NCBI GenBank assembly: GCA_031280615.1
Contig: JAITGO010000017.1
Span: forward strand, 62,001 to 126,000
Length of the DNA: 64,000 nt
Direction of reading: 5' to 3'
DNA from: Desulfobulbus sp.
Lineage (GTDB): Bacteria; Desulfobacterota; Desulfobulbia; Desulfobulbales; Desulfobulbaceae
Shown here: piece after piece, positions 36,230 through 44,416 of the stretch
Layout of the letters: each line of letters opens with the position of its first letter
Numbering within the stretch: position 1 is the stretch's first letter
The notes under the pieces: model-generated
Told to the model about the DNA's origin: nothing
The model's database searches: none
Seen by the model: the letters and a program-made list of their open reading frames with translations, nothing else
Position numbers and translations under genes: made by a program

Positions 36230-37381
36230 TCAAATGGCGGTGAGTGTATACTCGGTGGTGCCCAGGCCGATTTTTTCGGCATAGGCGAATTGGTGCTCCC
36301 ACGGGATATGGGCATAGACGGCGCGGATCTTGTCGGTGGTGTCCGCCTTCTTGGCCAAACACGAGGTCGGCAGGACCGGCTGCCTGTTCATGAGGTCCAC
36401 CGAGGCCTTGTCCAGGGCGACCGGATCGGTGGAGGCCAGGATGCCGATGTCGCCGACAATGGGTGCGTCGGCATAGGAATGGCAGTCGCAGGCTGGGGAG
36501 ATCTGGGTGAGGAAATTGATGAACAGGGATTTTTCCTTCTTGCCGTAGAGGGCCGCGGCGGCGTAATCGATCATCCGCTCCAGGAAAGCCGGGATGTCGC
36601 CGGCCCAGTCCACCTCGATGGCCCCCTGCTTGCAGGCGTGCAGACACATGGCGCAGCCCACGCATTTTTCTTTGTCGATCCGGGCCAGGCGGGTGATTTT
36701 CGGGTTGGGGGCTTTTGCCTTTTCCGCAGCGTTCCGTTCCACGAGGCTGAGCGCCCCGTGGATGCACTGGGGCAGGCACATGCCGCAGCCGATGCATTTT
36801 TCCACCGCCACCACCGGCGAAACCGTGCTGTGCTGGGCCATCTTGCCCCGCCGCGAGCCGCCGCCCATGCCGACGTTTTTCAGGGCGCCGCCGAAGCCGG
36901 CCATTTCGTGGAGCTTGAAATGGGCGACCGAGACCAGGGCATGGGCGTGCATCAGGGCCGCGCCGATGAAGGCGGTCTTGAAATGGGCCGATTCCACCGG
37001 CACCTCGATTTCCTCCCGGCCGTTCAGACCGTCGGCGATGATCAGTGGCGCCCCGATCGAGGAGTAGCCGAAACCGTTGTACACGGCGGTGTTGAGGTGA
37101 TCCACCGCGTTGCCTCGTTCCCCCACGTAGAGGGTGCTGGCGTCGGTCAGGAAGGGCTTGCCGCCCGCCTTTTTGATGGCCTCCACCACCGGCCGGACGA
37201 ACAGGGGCCGGACAAAGGCGGTGTTGCCCAACTCGCCGAAATGCAGCTTGATGGCGGTCAGGTCGTCCTTGGCGATGATGCCCTCCAGGCCAGCCTTGCG
37301 CATCAGGATGCGGAGCCTGGGGAGAATCCCCTGGGATCGTTTTGCATTCAAATCCATGGAATAGACGGTTGCCGGTGCCAT
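36230..37381 (-). CDS. DUF362 domain protein with two 4Fe-4S clusters
   Basis: A 383-residue protein. DUF362 sequence (about residues 40-185: DDLTAIKLHFGELGNTAFVRP, SVAHFKLHEMAGFGGALKNVGMG) flanks a two-cluster ferredoxin insert at about 190-260 (CIGCGMCLPQC, CVGCAMCLHAC). The rest of DUF362 follows (CDCHSYADAPIVGDIGILAS, DPVALDKASVDLM). Proteins of this kind occur widely in anaerobes; their reaction is not established, and an electron-transfer role is likely from the clusters. No partner genes are nearby. Confidence 0.88.
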   Translation of the reverse strand: MAPATVYSMDLNAKRSQGILPRLRILMRKAGLEGIIAKDDLTAIKLHFGELGNTAFVRPLFVRPVVEAIKKAGGKPFLTDASTLYVGERGNAVDHLNTAVYNGFGYSSIGAPLIIADGLNGREEIEVPVESAHFKTAFIGAALMHAHALVSVAHFKLHEMAGFGGALKNVGMGGGSRRGKMAQHSTVSPVVAVEKCIGCGMCLPQCIHGALSLVERNAAEKAKAPNPKITRLARIDKEKCVGCAMCLHACKQGAIEVDWAGDIPAFLERMIDYAAAALYGKKEKSLFINFLTQISPACDCHSYADAPIVGDIGILASTDPVALDKASVDLMNRQPVLPTSCLAKKADTTDKIRAVYAHIPWEHQFAYAEKIGLGTTEYTLTAI

Positions 37382-37413
37382 GCTGCCTTCTCCTTGCCGC
37401 TATGGGCCTTCAA

Positions 37414-37438
37414 TGAAAACGTTGCCCCGGACCGGGGC
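37414..37438 (-). terminator. Weak terminator candidate after the hydroxyacid dehydrogenase gene
   Basis: A GC-only hairpin (GCCCCG/CGGGGC, 37424-37438) lies on the minus strand 130 bases past the dehydrogenase stop; only four T follow (complement of 37416-37419). Confidence 0.35.
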
Positions 37439-37569
37439 ATCTTGCCGTAAGCTCGCCCACCCGGCCATGCCGGCGGGCACCTTGCGCTCTTTATCCGAAA
37501 CTCACTGTAGTCCTGGTGGGTTGAGCGGTTTCGTTTGTCTGGCTTTCCCCGTTGGCCCGCATCGCCCGA

Positions 37570-38427
37570 TCACAGGCTGCGGACCACGGCGGCGATGTCC
37601 CGGTCGCCGTATCCCTCGGCCAGGGCCTTGCCGAAGACGGCGTGCACCGCTGCGGCCACCGGCAGGTCTTGCTCCAGTTCCCGGCTGAGTTGCAGGGTCA
37701 GACGCAGATCCTTTTCCATGTGCTTGAGGGGAAAACTGGTGGTGGTGTCCCCGGTGAGGATCATGGGGCCCTTGACCCGGAACATCGGGTTGGCCATGGC
37801 GCCCTCGGCCAGCACCTGTAGGATCTGGTCGCCCGCCAGGCCGCATTTCTCGCCCAGGGCCAGGGATTCGCCCAGAATCTCCATCATGGTGCCGAGCACC
37901 AGGTTGACCACCAGCTTCATTTTGGCGCCCTGGCCGACGACGTCCCCCAGATGCAACGACAGCCGGCCCATCCGTTCGAAGGCCGGCAGGGATCGATCGT
38001 ACAGATCGCGGTCACCGGCGGCGAGGATCACGAGGGTGCCGTCTGCGGCGGGCTGTTTCGTGCCCGAGACCGGCGCCTCCAAAAACCGGGCGCCCTTGGC
38101 TGCCACCGCCTCGGCGATGCGCCGCGAGGTCGCGGGATCCACGGTCGACATGTCGACATATCCGCTACCGGGTCCGATGCCCGCCAACACCCCGTCGGCG
38201 CCGAAACAGAGATCCAGGCTGGCCTGGGGATCGGCCACCATGGCGAACACGATGTCGACCGAGGCGGCCACCTCCTTGGGGCTTGCGCACTGCCTAGCCC
38301 CGAGCTCGACTAGGGGGAGGCATTTGCCCGCATCCCGATTCCAGACCGTGACATCGAAGCCGGCGCGTAGCAAACGGGCCGCCATGCGGCTGCCCATGAT
38401 GCCCAATCCTAAAAAACCGTATCGCAT
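37570..38427 (-). CDS. NAD(P)-dependent beta-hydroxyacid dehydrogenase (glyoxylate/succinic semialdehyde reductase type)
   Basis: A 285-residue member of the 3-hydroxyisobutyrate dehydrogenase family. The N-terminal Rossmann loop is GFLGLGIMGSRMA, the substrate-binding motif is DMSTVDPATSR, then FLEAPVSGTKQPA and the catalytic lysine region GQGAKMKLVVN. The sequence style fits the GLYR group, which reduces glyoxylate or succinic semialdehyde, but the substrate cannot be fixed from sequence alone. GGAGG precedes the ATG at 38427; the longer frame to 38706 lies inside the next gene. Confidence 0.88.
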   Translation of the reverse strand: MRYGFLGLGIMGSRMAARLLRAGFDVTVWNRDAGKCLPLVELGARQCASPKEVAASVDIVFAMVADPQASLDLCFGADGVLAGIGPGSGYVDMSTVDPATSRRIAEAVAAKGARFLEAPVSGTKQPAADGTLVILAAGDRDLYDRSLPAFERMGRLSLHLGDVVGQGAKMKLVVNLVLGTMMEILGESLALGEKCGLAGDQILQVLAEGAMANPMFRVKGPMILTGDTTTSFPLKHMEKDLRLTLQLSRELEQDLPVAAAVHAVFGKALAEGYGDRDIAAVVRSL

Positions 38428-38494
38428 GGTTCTCTTCCTCCGTAGTCGTGATTGACGATGCCGCAGCCTCGGCGGGCGGTGTAAACGAAACGGA

Positions 38495-39985
38495 CTAACG
38501 CCGGCGGGAGCCGCCCAGGATGCCGCCCAGCAGGCCCCGCAGAATCTGGCGGCCGACCTGGCTGCCGACGGTGCGCGCCGCCTGCTTGGCCATGGTTTCG
38601 ACCAGGCCCTGGCGGCCTTTGGTTCCCCATAAAAGCTCGCCCAGCAGGCCCCGGTCTTCCGGCGCCGCCGGCGGTGCGGTTTGCCCGGTCGCGACCGGGC
38701 CGTCACTTTTTTGCGAAGCGCGGCGCCGCAAGATTTCGTAGGCCGATTCCCGGTTTATGGGGGTGTCGTACTTGCCGCCGAGCGGGCTGCGGGCTCTGAC
38801 CGTTGCCCTCTCTTCGGAGGTAATCGAGCCCATTTTGCAGCGGGGCGGACAAACCAGGGTGCGCTCCACCGGCATGGGCACCCCGTTTTCCTGAAGGGTG
38901 GAGACCAGGGCCTCGCCGACGCCCAGCCGGGAGATGGCCTCGGCCACGTCGAGGCCGGGGCGGGGCACAAAGGTTTCGGCCGCGCTCCGGACCGCCTTCT
39001 GGTCGCGGGGAGTGTAGGCGCGCAGGGCGTGCTGGATGCGGCTGCCCAGCTGGCCGAGGATCTCGTTCGGCAGATCGTCGGGGTATTGCGAACAGAAATA
39101 GAGCCCGACCCCCTTGGAGCGGATCAACCGCACCACCTGTTCCACCCTTTGCCGCAGCGCCGGCGGGGTGTCGGCAAAGAGCAGATGGGCCTCGTCGAAG
39201 AAAAGGGCCAGCTTCGGTCGATCGAGGTCGCCCACTTCCGGCAGGTTCTCGAACAGCTCCGACAACAGCCACAACAGAAAACCCGAATACAGGCGGGGTT
39301 GGAGGATCAGTTGGTCCGCGGCCAGGATACTGACGATGCCGCGCCCGCTCAGATCGGTGCGCATTAGGTCGGCGAGTTCCAGGGCCGGCTCGCCGAGCAA
39401 GGCGCTGCCGCCCGCCCGCTCCAGGGCCAGGACGGCGCGCTGGATGGCAGCCACCGATTGGCTGCTGACCAGGCCGTAGCGCGAGGAGATTTCCTGGCGG
39501 TTCTCGAGGACAAAGCCTAAGATTTCGCGCAAATCGTCGAGGTCGAGCAGCAAAAGGCCCTGGTCGTCGGCCAGTTTGAACACGATCTCAAGGACGCCGG
39601 TTTGGGTCTCGTTGAGTTCGAGCATCCGGCCCAGCAGGGTCGGGCCGATCTCGCTGACGGTGGTGCGCAGCGGATGCCCCTGCCGCCCGTACACATCCCA
39701 GAATAAAACCGGACTCGCCTCCGGGGCAAAGCCCTCGATCCCGATCCGGAGGGCGCGCTCCCGAATTTTCTCGTTGGGGCTGCCGGCCACGGCCAGGCCG
39801 GCGACGTCGCCCTTGACGTCGACCATGAACACCGGCACGCCCAGGCGCGAGAAACCCTCGGCCAGGACCATGAGTGAAATGGTCTTGCCGCTGCCGGTGG
39901 CGCCGGCGATCAGGCCATGGCGATTGCCGTATTTGGCGGGCAGATCGACAACCGTCTCCCCTTTGCCGATGAGTATGCGGTCCAC
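38495..39985 (-). CDS. HerA-like ATPase, YjgR/DUF853 family
   Basis: A 496-residue P-loop ATPase. Walker A is GATGSGKTISLMVLAEG; Walker B is LALFFDEAHLLF; SKGVGLYFCSQYPDDLPNEILGQLGSRIQHALRA is typical of the YjgR (DUF853) group. The C-terminal 80 residues are basic and Gly-rich. These proteins resemble the HerA helicase motor, but their cellular role is not settled. A GTG start with GGGAGGA upstream was used. Neighbours are a GNAT gene and the dehydrogenase; no NurA-like nuclease is adjacent. Confidence 0.9.
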   Translation of the reverse strand: MDRILIGKGETVVDLPAKYGNRHGLIAGATGSGKTISLMVLAEGFSRLGVPVFMVDVKGDVAGLAVAGSPNEKIRERALRIGIEGFAPEASPVLFWDVYGRQGHPLRTTVSEIGPTLLGRMLELNETQTGVLEIVFKLADDQGLLLLDLDDLREILGFVLENRQEISSRYGLVSSQSVAAIQRAVLALERAGGSALLGEPALELADLMRTDLSGRGIVSILAADQLILQPRLYSGFLLWLLSELFENLPEVGDLDRPKLALFFDEAHLLFADTPPALRQRVEQVVRLIRSKGVGLYFCSQYPDDLPNEILGQLGSRIQHALRAYTPRDQKAVRSAAETFVPRPGLDVAEAISRLGVGEALVSTLQENGVPMPVERTLVCPPRCKMGSITSEERATVRARSPLGGKYDTPINRESAYEILRRRASQKSDGPVATGQTAPPAAPEDRGLLGELLWGTKGRQGLVETMAKQAARTVGSQVGRQILRGLLGGILGGSRRR

Positions 39986-40061
39986 GGTTTCCTCCCGGGC
40001 AATGTCAATGCCCTGTCGGCCGTTATTTTGCGCGCGCCTGCCTGGCCGGGGCAGGCGGCCG

Positions 40062-40634
40062 TCATGGGTGCCGATCCTTTGACAACCGGTAGAGGCAGTG
40101 CAGCCGGAGCGGACTGCCTTCCGGCAGCTGCGGATGCTCGAAGGTGCCGGAAGGGCGCATGCCCAGGCGTTCCATCACCGCCCGGGAGCGTCGGTTGCCG
40201 ACAACGGCGAAGGAGACGATTTCCTCAAGCAGCAGCGTGTGGAAACCGACGGCGACAACCGCTGTGGCCGCCTCGGTTGCCAACCCTTGGCCCCAATGGG
40301 CGAACGCCAGCCGCCAGCCGACCTCGACGCAGGGCGAAAAGGGGAGCTGGGCGGTGGGGGTGTGCAGGCCGACAAAGCCGATGAATTGCCCGGTGGCTTT
40401 GAGCTCCGCCGCCCAGAAGCCCCAGCCGCGCTTTGCGATCAGCGCGGCAGCGCGCTCGGCCAAGGCATCGCTCTCGCTGCGGGAGAGTACCGAGGGGAAG
40501 AACTCCATCACCCGCGGATCGGCGCAGAGAGCGGCAAAGGGCTCGCGGTCCGCAATCCGCCATTGCCGCAGACGCAGGCGGCTGGTCTCGAATTCGATCG
40601 GTTCGGCTGGATTCCAGGGCGAGGAAGGATGCAT
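40062..40634 (-). CDS. GNAT-family N-acetyltransferase (RimJ/RimL type)
   Basis: A 190-residue acetyltransferase: ETSRLRLRQWRIADREPFAALCADPRVMEFFP at the front, VEVGWRLAFAHWGQGLATEAATAVVAVGF with the acetyl-CoA loop, and NRRSRAVMERLGMRPSGTFEHP. The overall pattern is that of RimJ/RimL-like enzymes that modify protein N-termini or small molecules. The start at 40634 was preferred because the family sequence begins there; an upstream start at 40712 adds 26 unrelated residues. Confidence 0.85.
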   Translation of the reverse strand: MHPSSPWNPAEPIEFETSRLRLRQWRIADREPFAALCADPRVMEFFPSVLSRSESDALAERAAALIAKRGWGFWAAELKATGQFIGFVGLHTPTAQLPFSPCVEVGWRLAFAHWGQGLATEAATAVVAVGFHTLLLEEIVSFAVVGNRRSRAVMERLGMRPSGTFEHPQLPEGSPLRLHCLYRLSKDRHP

Positions 40635-40957
40635 ATCCGTTTGCAGGGGCAGGGGTTGATTCGCTGGTGCCGATCGATCGCCAAAGGCAAAAATACCCGG
40701 TCGGATTTTCATCGGTCAAGAGAAAAAATCCCGGTGTTTTCAACGGTTCCGGGAGGTTGCGGGCGGAGCGATGGCGGCGGAAGGCCGCCGACCCGGCAAG
40801 GAAGGCAGGGGAATCGGGCGAGATGGCAATATCGCCGGGCAGTTATATGCGGCAGAGCGGGAATTCGCGCAAGCCAAAGGTGCGGGCGGCATCGGTACCG
40901 AGTCGCCGGTCGATGCTGCTCGTTCGGCCAGGGTATCCGCTCCGGAATTCGGCCGCG
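40635..40957. other. 323-base gap between the GNAT and 90-residue orphan genes
   Basis: No convincing gene, RNA or terminator was found. It contains GC-rich hairpin potential around 40770-40795 (GGCGGCGGAAGGCCGCCG) without a U tract, and should hold the GNAT promoter. Confidence 0.5.
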
Positions 40958-41230
40958 CTATTTTTTGATGAACCGGATGATCACCTTGTATTTTTGGGTG
41001 TCGAGATCCTTGGGCAGGTTGGCGCTGTCGTTGATCAACAGGGTGAGCACCTTGCCGTTGGATGGATCCTTGCGCTGCTGTTTGCGCCGTTCCTGGCCCA
41101 GGGGGCCGACGAGGCGCTGGCGGGGGGCGCGCACATGGAGCAATTCCGCCTCCACCGGCAAGCCGGTGGGACCGGGTTTGCTGGGGAGCGAGCCGAGGGG
41201 GTCGATCGAGCCGATGATAATATTCACCAT
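40958..41230 (-). CDS. Hypothetical 90-residue protein
   Basis: I recognise no family. It begins with a short strand-like segment (MVNIIIGSI), has a proline- and arginine-rich middle and ends with a basic strand (KYKVIIRFIKK). It is supported as a gene by a strong ribosome site (GGGAGGA seven bases before ATG 41230) and by its place 40 bases after ogt on the same strand. The basic ends would suit nucleic-acid binding, but this is speculative. Confidence 0.6.
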   Translation of the reverse strand: MVNIIIGSIDPLGSLPSKPGPTGLPVEAELLHVRAPRQRLVGPLGQERRKQQRKDPSNGKVLTLLINDSANLPKDLDTQKYKVIIRFIKK

Positions 41231-41270
41231 GGGTTTATCCTCCCTGGATAGAATGGGGGTTGAGTGTCAG

Positions 41271-41768
41271 CTAGCTGTTGTCGTGCATGCGTTCGCTCAC
41301 CGTGCGTTCCAGGTCGAGCAGGGTTCGTTTCATGGGCAGACCGCCGCCGAATCCGGTCAGGTTGCCGCCCGCCCCGATCAGCCGATGGCAAGGGATGACG
41401 ATGCTTATGGGATTGACATGGGCGGCACCGCCCACGGCCCTGGCCTTTTGCCGGCCGCCGATCCGTTCCGCCAGCTCGCCGTAGGTCATGGTTTGGCCGT
41501 AGGCAATGGTTTGGAGCTGTTCCCAGACCTGTCGCTGGAAGGCGGTGCCGTGGATCGACAGGGGCAGGTCGAAATCGGTCAGGGAGCCCTCGAGATAGGC
41601 CAGCAGTTGCCTGGCGGTCTCGTGCAGAAGCGGATGCGCCACCCGCTCCACCGGGAGCGGCGGGGCGGTGGATCGTTCCCTGGGAAAGTCCAGACAGCAG
41701 AGGCCGGTATCGTCGGCGGCCAGGAGAAAATCGCCGAGAGCGGTGGCAATGGTGGCGCTGATGGGCAT
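41271..41768 (-). CDS. ogt: Methylated-DNA-[protein]-cysteine S-methyltransferase
   Basis: A 165-residue Ogt/Ada-C type repair protein that transfers the methyl group from O6-methylguanine to itself. The acceptor is Cys127 in IPCHRLIG, preceded by the winged-helix region (FQRQVWEQLQTIAYGQTMTYGELAERIG with the recognition helix ARAVGGAAHVNP) and followed by GFGGGLPMKRTLLDLE. Length is normal for Ogt. It lies in a minus-strand run with a cysteine-cluster protein before it (36-base gap) and the 90-residue orphan after it. Confidence 0.96.
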   Translation of the reverse strand: MPISATIATALGDFLLAADDTGLCCLDFPRERSTAPPLPVERVAHPLLHETARQLLAYLEGSLTDFDLPLSIHGTAFQRQVWEQLQTIAYGQTMTYGELAERIGGRQKARAVGGAAHVNPISIVIPCHRLIGAGGNLTGFGGGLPMKRTLLDLERTVSERMHDNS

Positions 41769-41804
41769 GGCGATCTCCAGAGGAACAAGAAAACGATCAT
41801 GGGC

Positions 41805-42347
41805 TTACGGTGCCGGACGAACCCGGTCCCGCACCGCATCCAGCAGCAGGGCCTCGATGCGGGTCTGGCGGCTGAGCACCGCGGCGGCCCGGCGATACAA
41901 GACGGCCAGGTCCGCCGGCGCGGCGCCGGTGAGAATATGGCTGCAATTGTAGTTGAGGCAGAAGATCGGCTTGGCCGAAAACGGGCAGCCCGTGGGACCG
42001 AGGAAGCAGCAATTTCCCCCGCTCTCCGGATGCACGGCCACCGGAACGTCCAGCAACAGGTTGATCAGGATTTGGAGCGCGTCGGTGTTGTCCGCCATAA
42101 GCGCGCTACAGCACCCCCCGTCCGGCCGCGCGGCGCAACGGCTGCACAGCCGGCCCAGTTGCATGGCCACCATTTGGCCGGCAAGCGCCCGGCACTCCAG
42201 GCGCAGGCCGTCGAGTTCGTCGGCCAATGGCGGCAAGGCCTTGAGGCGGGGCGCCAGCTCGGCATGCAGGGCCTCGGCCGTGGCCAGCTTGTCGGTTGGG
42301 CGGCCTTCGTACAGGATGCGCAGGAGTCGGTCGTTGGCGATGGTCAT
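41805..42347 (-). CDS. Cysteine-cluster protein, YkgJ-like (putative metal-binding)
   Basis: A 180-residue protein with a dense set of cysteines: LCSRC...GGCCSALM at about residues 75-90 and NCCFLGPTGCPFSAKPIFCLNYNC at about 115-140. The pattern of paired Cys followed by GC..(x)n..P..C..Y.C resembles YkgJ-type Fe/Zn-chelating clusters, though the match is not perfect. The rest is helical. GGGAG precedes the ATG at 42347. The upstream PBP gene ends 11 bases earlier, so they are probably co-transcribed. Confidence 0.65.
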   Translation of the reverse strand: MTIANDRLLRILYEGRPTDKLATAEALHAELAPRLKALPPLADELDGLRLECRALAGQMVAMQLGRLCSRCAARPDGGCCSALMADNTDALQILINLLLDVPVAVHPESGGNCCFLGPTGCPFSAKPIFCLNYNCSHILTGAAPADLAVLYRRAAAVLSRQTRIEALLLDAVRDRVRPAP

Positions 42348-42358
42348 GGACACTCCCT

Positions 42359-44233
42359 TTAATTGGCCGCCTGGAGCATGAACTGCTTCCACACCGGCGC
42401 GGCTGCCTGCCCGCCGGTCTCGCCGGCGCCGAGCGGCATGTCGCGGTCGTGGCCGAACCAGACGCCGGCGGTCAGATCCCGGGCCGAGCCGACGAACCAG
42501 GCGTCGACCTGGTTGTCGGTGGTGCCGGTCTTGCCGCTGGCCCCGATCACCCCGGCGGCGTTCTTGCCCGTTCCTCGCCGTACCACCTGGGCCATGGCCG
42601 TCTGCAGCCAGGCGGCGGTCGCGGGTGCCAGCACCTGCTTGCCCGCGGACTGCGGCCAGGGGGTGAAACCGCCGCGCCGGTCCCCGATCCTGGTGATGCC
42701 GACCGGGGCGTGGTACTCGCCCCGGTTGGCGATGGCGGCGTAGACGGCGGCCAGTTCCAGCAGCGACACCGGCGAGGAGCCGAGCGCCAGCGACAGGTCG
42801 GCATCGAGCGGCGCGCTGATCCCCAGCTTCCGGGCGGTGGCGATCACCTTCTGCGGCCCCACCTGCTGCATCAGCCGGACCGCGACCACGTTGCTGGAAT
42901 GGATCAATGCCTCGGTCAGGGTGATGGGCCCCCGGTATTCCCGCTTGAAATTATGCGGCTGCCAGGGCTTGCCGTTACCGCTGTAGAGGGTGATCGGCGC
43001 ATCCTGGAACACGGCATCCGGCGAAATGCCCTGTTCCAGGGCGGTGGCATAGAGCAGGGGCTTGAAGGCCGATCCGGGCTGCCGGTTGGCCTGCACCGCT
43101 CGATTGAATTGATTTTCGGTGAAGTCCACCCCGCCGATCATCGCCTGGATGCGGCCGCTGCCGGCATCCAGCGCCACCAGGGCCCCTTGCGGCGCCGGTT
43201 CGCCGGGGTGGCGGCCGGCAATCCCGGCCACGCCCTCCTGGACGGCCCTGGCCGCCGCTTCCTGAAGCTGGGCGTCGACAGTGGTGGCCACGCTCAGCCC
43301 CTTTTGGTACAGATCGGCCTCCTTGTACACGGTCAGCAATTGCTGGCGGACGTAGAGGGCGAAATAGCCGTTGATCGCTTTGCGCCAGTGGCCGGCCAGG
43401 GGCAGCCCCTCTTCGTAGGCGGCCCGTGCGGCATCGGCGGTGACGAGGCCGTCTTCGGCCATCCGGTTGAGCACGTAACGCTGCCGGGCCCTGGCCGCCT
43501 CGGGCTGCTTGAGCGGCGAATAGTTGCTGGGTGACTGGGGCAGGCCGGCCAACAGCGCGATTTCGCCCAGGGTCAGCTGGCTGGCCTTCTTGCCGAAATA
43601 GGTGCGGGCCGCGGCTTCGACGCCGTAGGCCCCTTCGCCGAGGTAGATTTCGTTGAGATAGATGGAGAGGATTTCCTCCTTGGTCAGCATCCGTTCCAGC
43701 CGGAAGGCGAGCACCGCCTCGGCCATCTTGCGCAGATAGCTTTTTTCCGGGGAAAGGAGCAGGGCGCGGGTGACCTGCTGGGTGATGGTCGAGCCTCCCT
43801 GGCTGCGGCGGCCGGCGCGGACGTTGTTGAAGGCGGCGCGGGCGATCGACCACAGGTCGAGGCCGTCGTGCTCCCAGAAGCGGCTGTCCTCGGCGGCGAC
43901 AAAGGCCCGGGGCAGCAGGGGCGGCAGGCTGTCGTAGGGAACGACAATCCGGAATTCCCTGGCAATGGCGTCGATGGGCCGGTTGAAGCGGTCGAGGATC
44001 ATGGTCGCCACCTGGGGCCGGTAGTCGTCCAGCGAACGAATATCGGGCAAGGAGGAAATCCAGGCCAGAACCGTGCCCAAAAGCAGCGTCACCAGGGCGG
44101 CGATGGTGAGAACCATCCGGGTGAGATGGCGTTCGTCCAGAATCCGGCCGCGAAAGGGGAGAGGCTCGGGGGGAAGTTCCGTTGATGCCGAGGGTGTGGT
44201 GGACAAGAACTCAAAGAAACGGTAGTGTTGCAC
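42359..44233 (-). CDS. Class A penicillin-binding protein (PBP1a-like)
   Basis: A 624-residue bifunctional peptidoglycan synthase. One membrane anchor (about residues 40-60: MVLTIAALVTLLLGTVLAWI) follows a 39-residue cytoplasmic tail. GT51 motifs are FVAAEDSRFWEHDGLD, QGGSTITQQVTRALLL and IYLNEIYLGEGAYGVEAAA. Transpeptidase motifs are SAFK with Ser388, SSN in HSSNVVAVRLM, and KTG in GASGKTGTTDNQ. Unlike the 1092-residue PBP at 14.6 kb, the spacing is ordinary and the outer loop is minimal. The GTG start at 44233 has no good ribosome site, so it may begin further in. It is divergent from mutL. Confidence 0.93.
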   Translation of the reverse strand: MQHYRFFEFLSTTPSASTELPPEPLPFRGRILDERHLTRMVLTIAALVTLLLGTVLAWISSLPDIRSLDDYRPQVATMILDRFNRPIDAIAREFRIVVPYDSLPPLLPRAFVAAEDSRFWEHDGLDLWSIARAAFNNVRAGRRSQGGSTITQQVTRALLLSPEKSYLRKMAEAVLAFRLERMLTKEEILSIYLNEIYLGEGAYGVEAAARTYFGKKASQLTLGEIALLAGLPQSPSNYSPLKQPEAARARQRYVLNRMAEDGLVTADAARAAYEEGLPLAGHWRKAINGYFALYVRQQLLTVYKEADLYQKGLSVATTVDAQLQEAAARAVQEGVAGIAGRHPGEPAPQGALVALDAGSGRIQAMIGGVDFTENQFNRAVQANRQPGSAFKPLLYATALEQGISPDAVFQDAPITLYSGNGKPWQPHNFKREYRGPITLTEALIHSSNVVAVRLMQQVGPQKVIATARKLGISAPLDADLSLALGSSPVSLLELAAVYAAIANRGEYHAPVGITRIGDRRGGFTPWPQSAGKQVLAPATAAWLQTAMAQVVRRGTGKNAAGVIGASGKTGTTDNQVDAWFVGSARDLTAGVWFGHDRDMPLGAGETGGQAAAPVWKQFMLQAAN

Positions 44234-44416
44234 TCATGGATGGACCGGCTCGACCGGCGGTGCGCCACCGCAGCGGTTGCCGGAATCGATAGTCGTATTA
44301 ATAAGTACCATGAATGGCGCCTTGAAGCACGGAGTTCTTTGCAAGGTACCGGTTGGTCCCCCGGAGTGGCACGGTTTCGAGGCAGGTTTTTTCTTTTTCC
44401 AGAACCACGGTAGGTC

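Noticed and set aside
36158..37450. A 430-codon plus-strand frame opposite the DUF362 gene
   Set aside because: It is a shadow: the DUF362 protein on the other strand has clear 4Fe-4S motifs and family sequence, whereas this frame has none.
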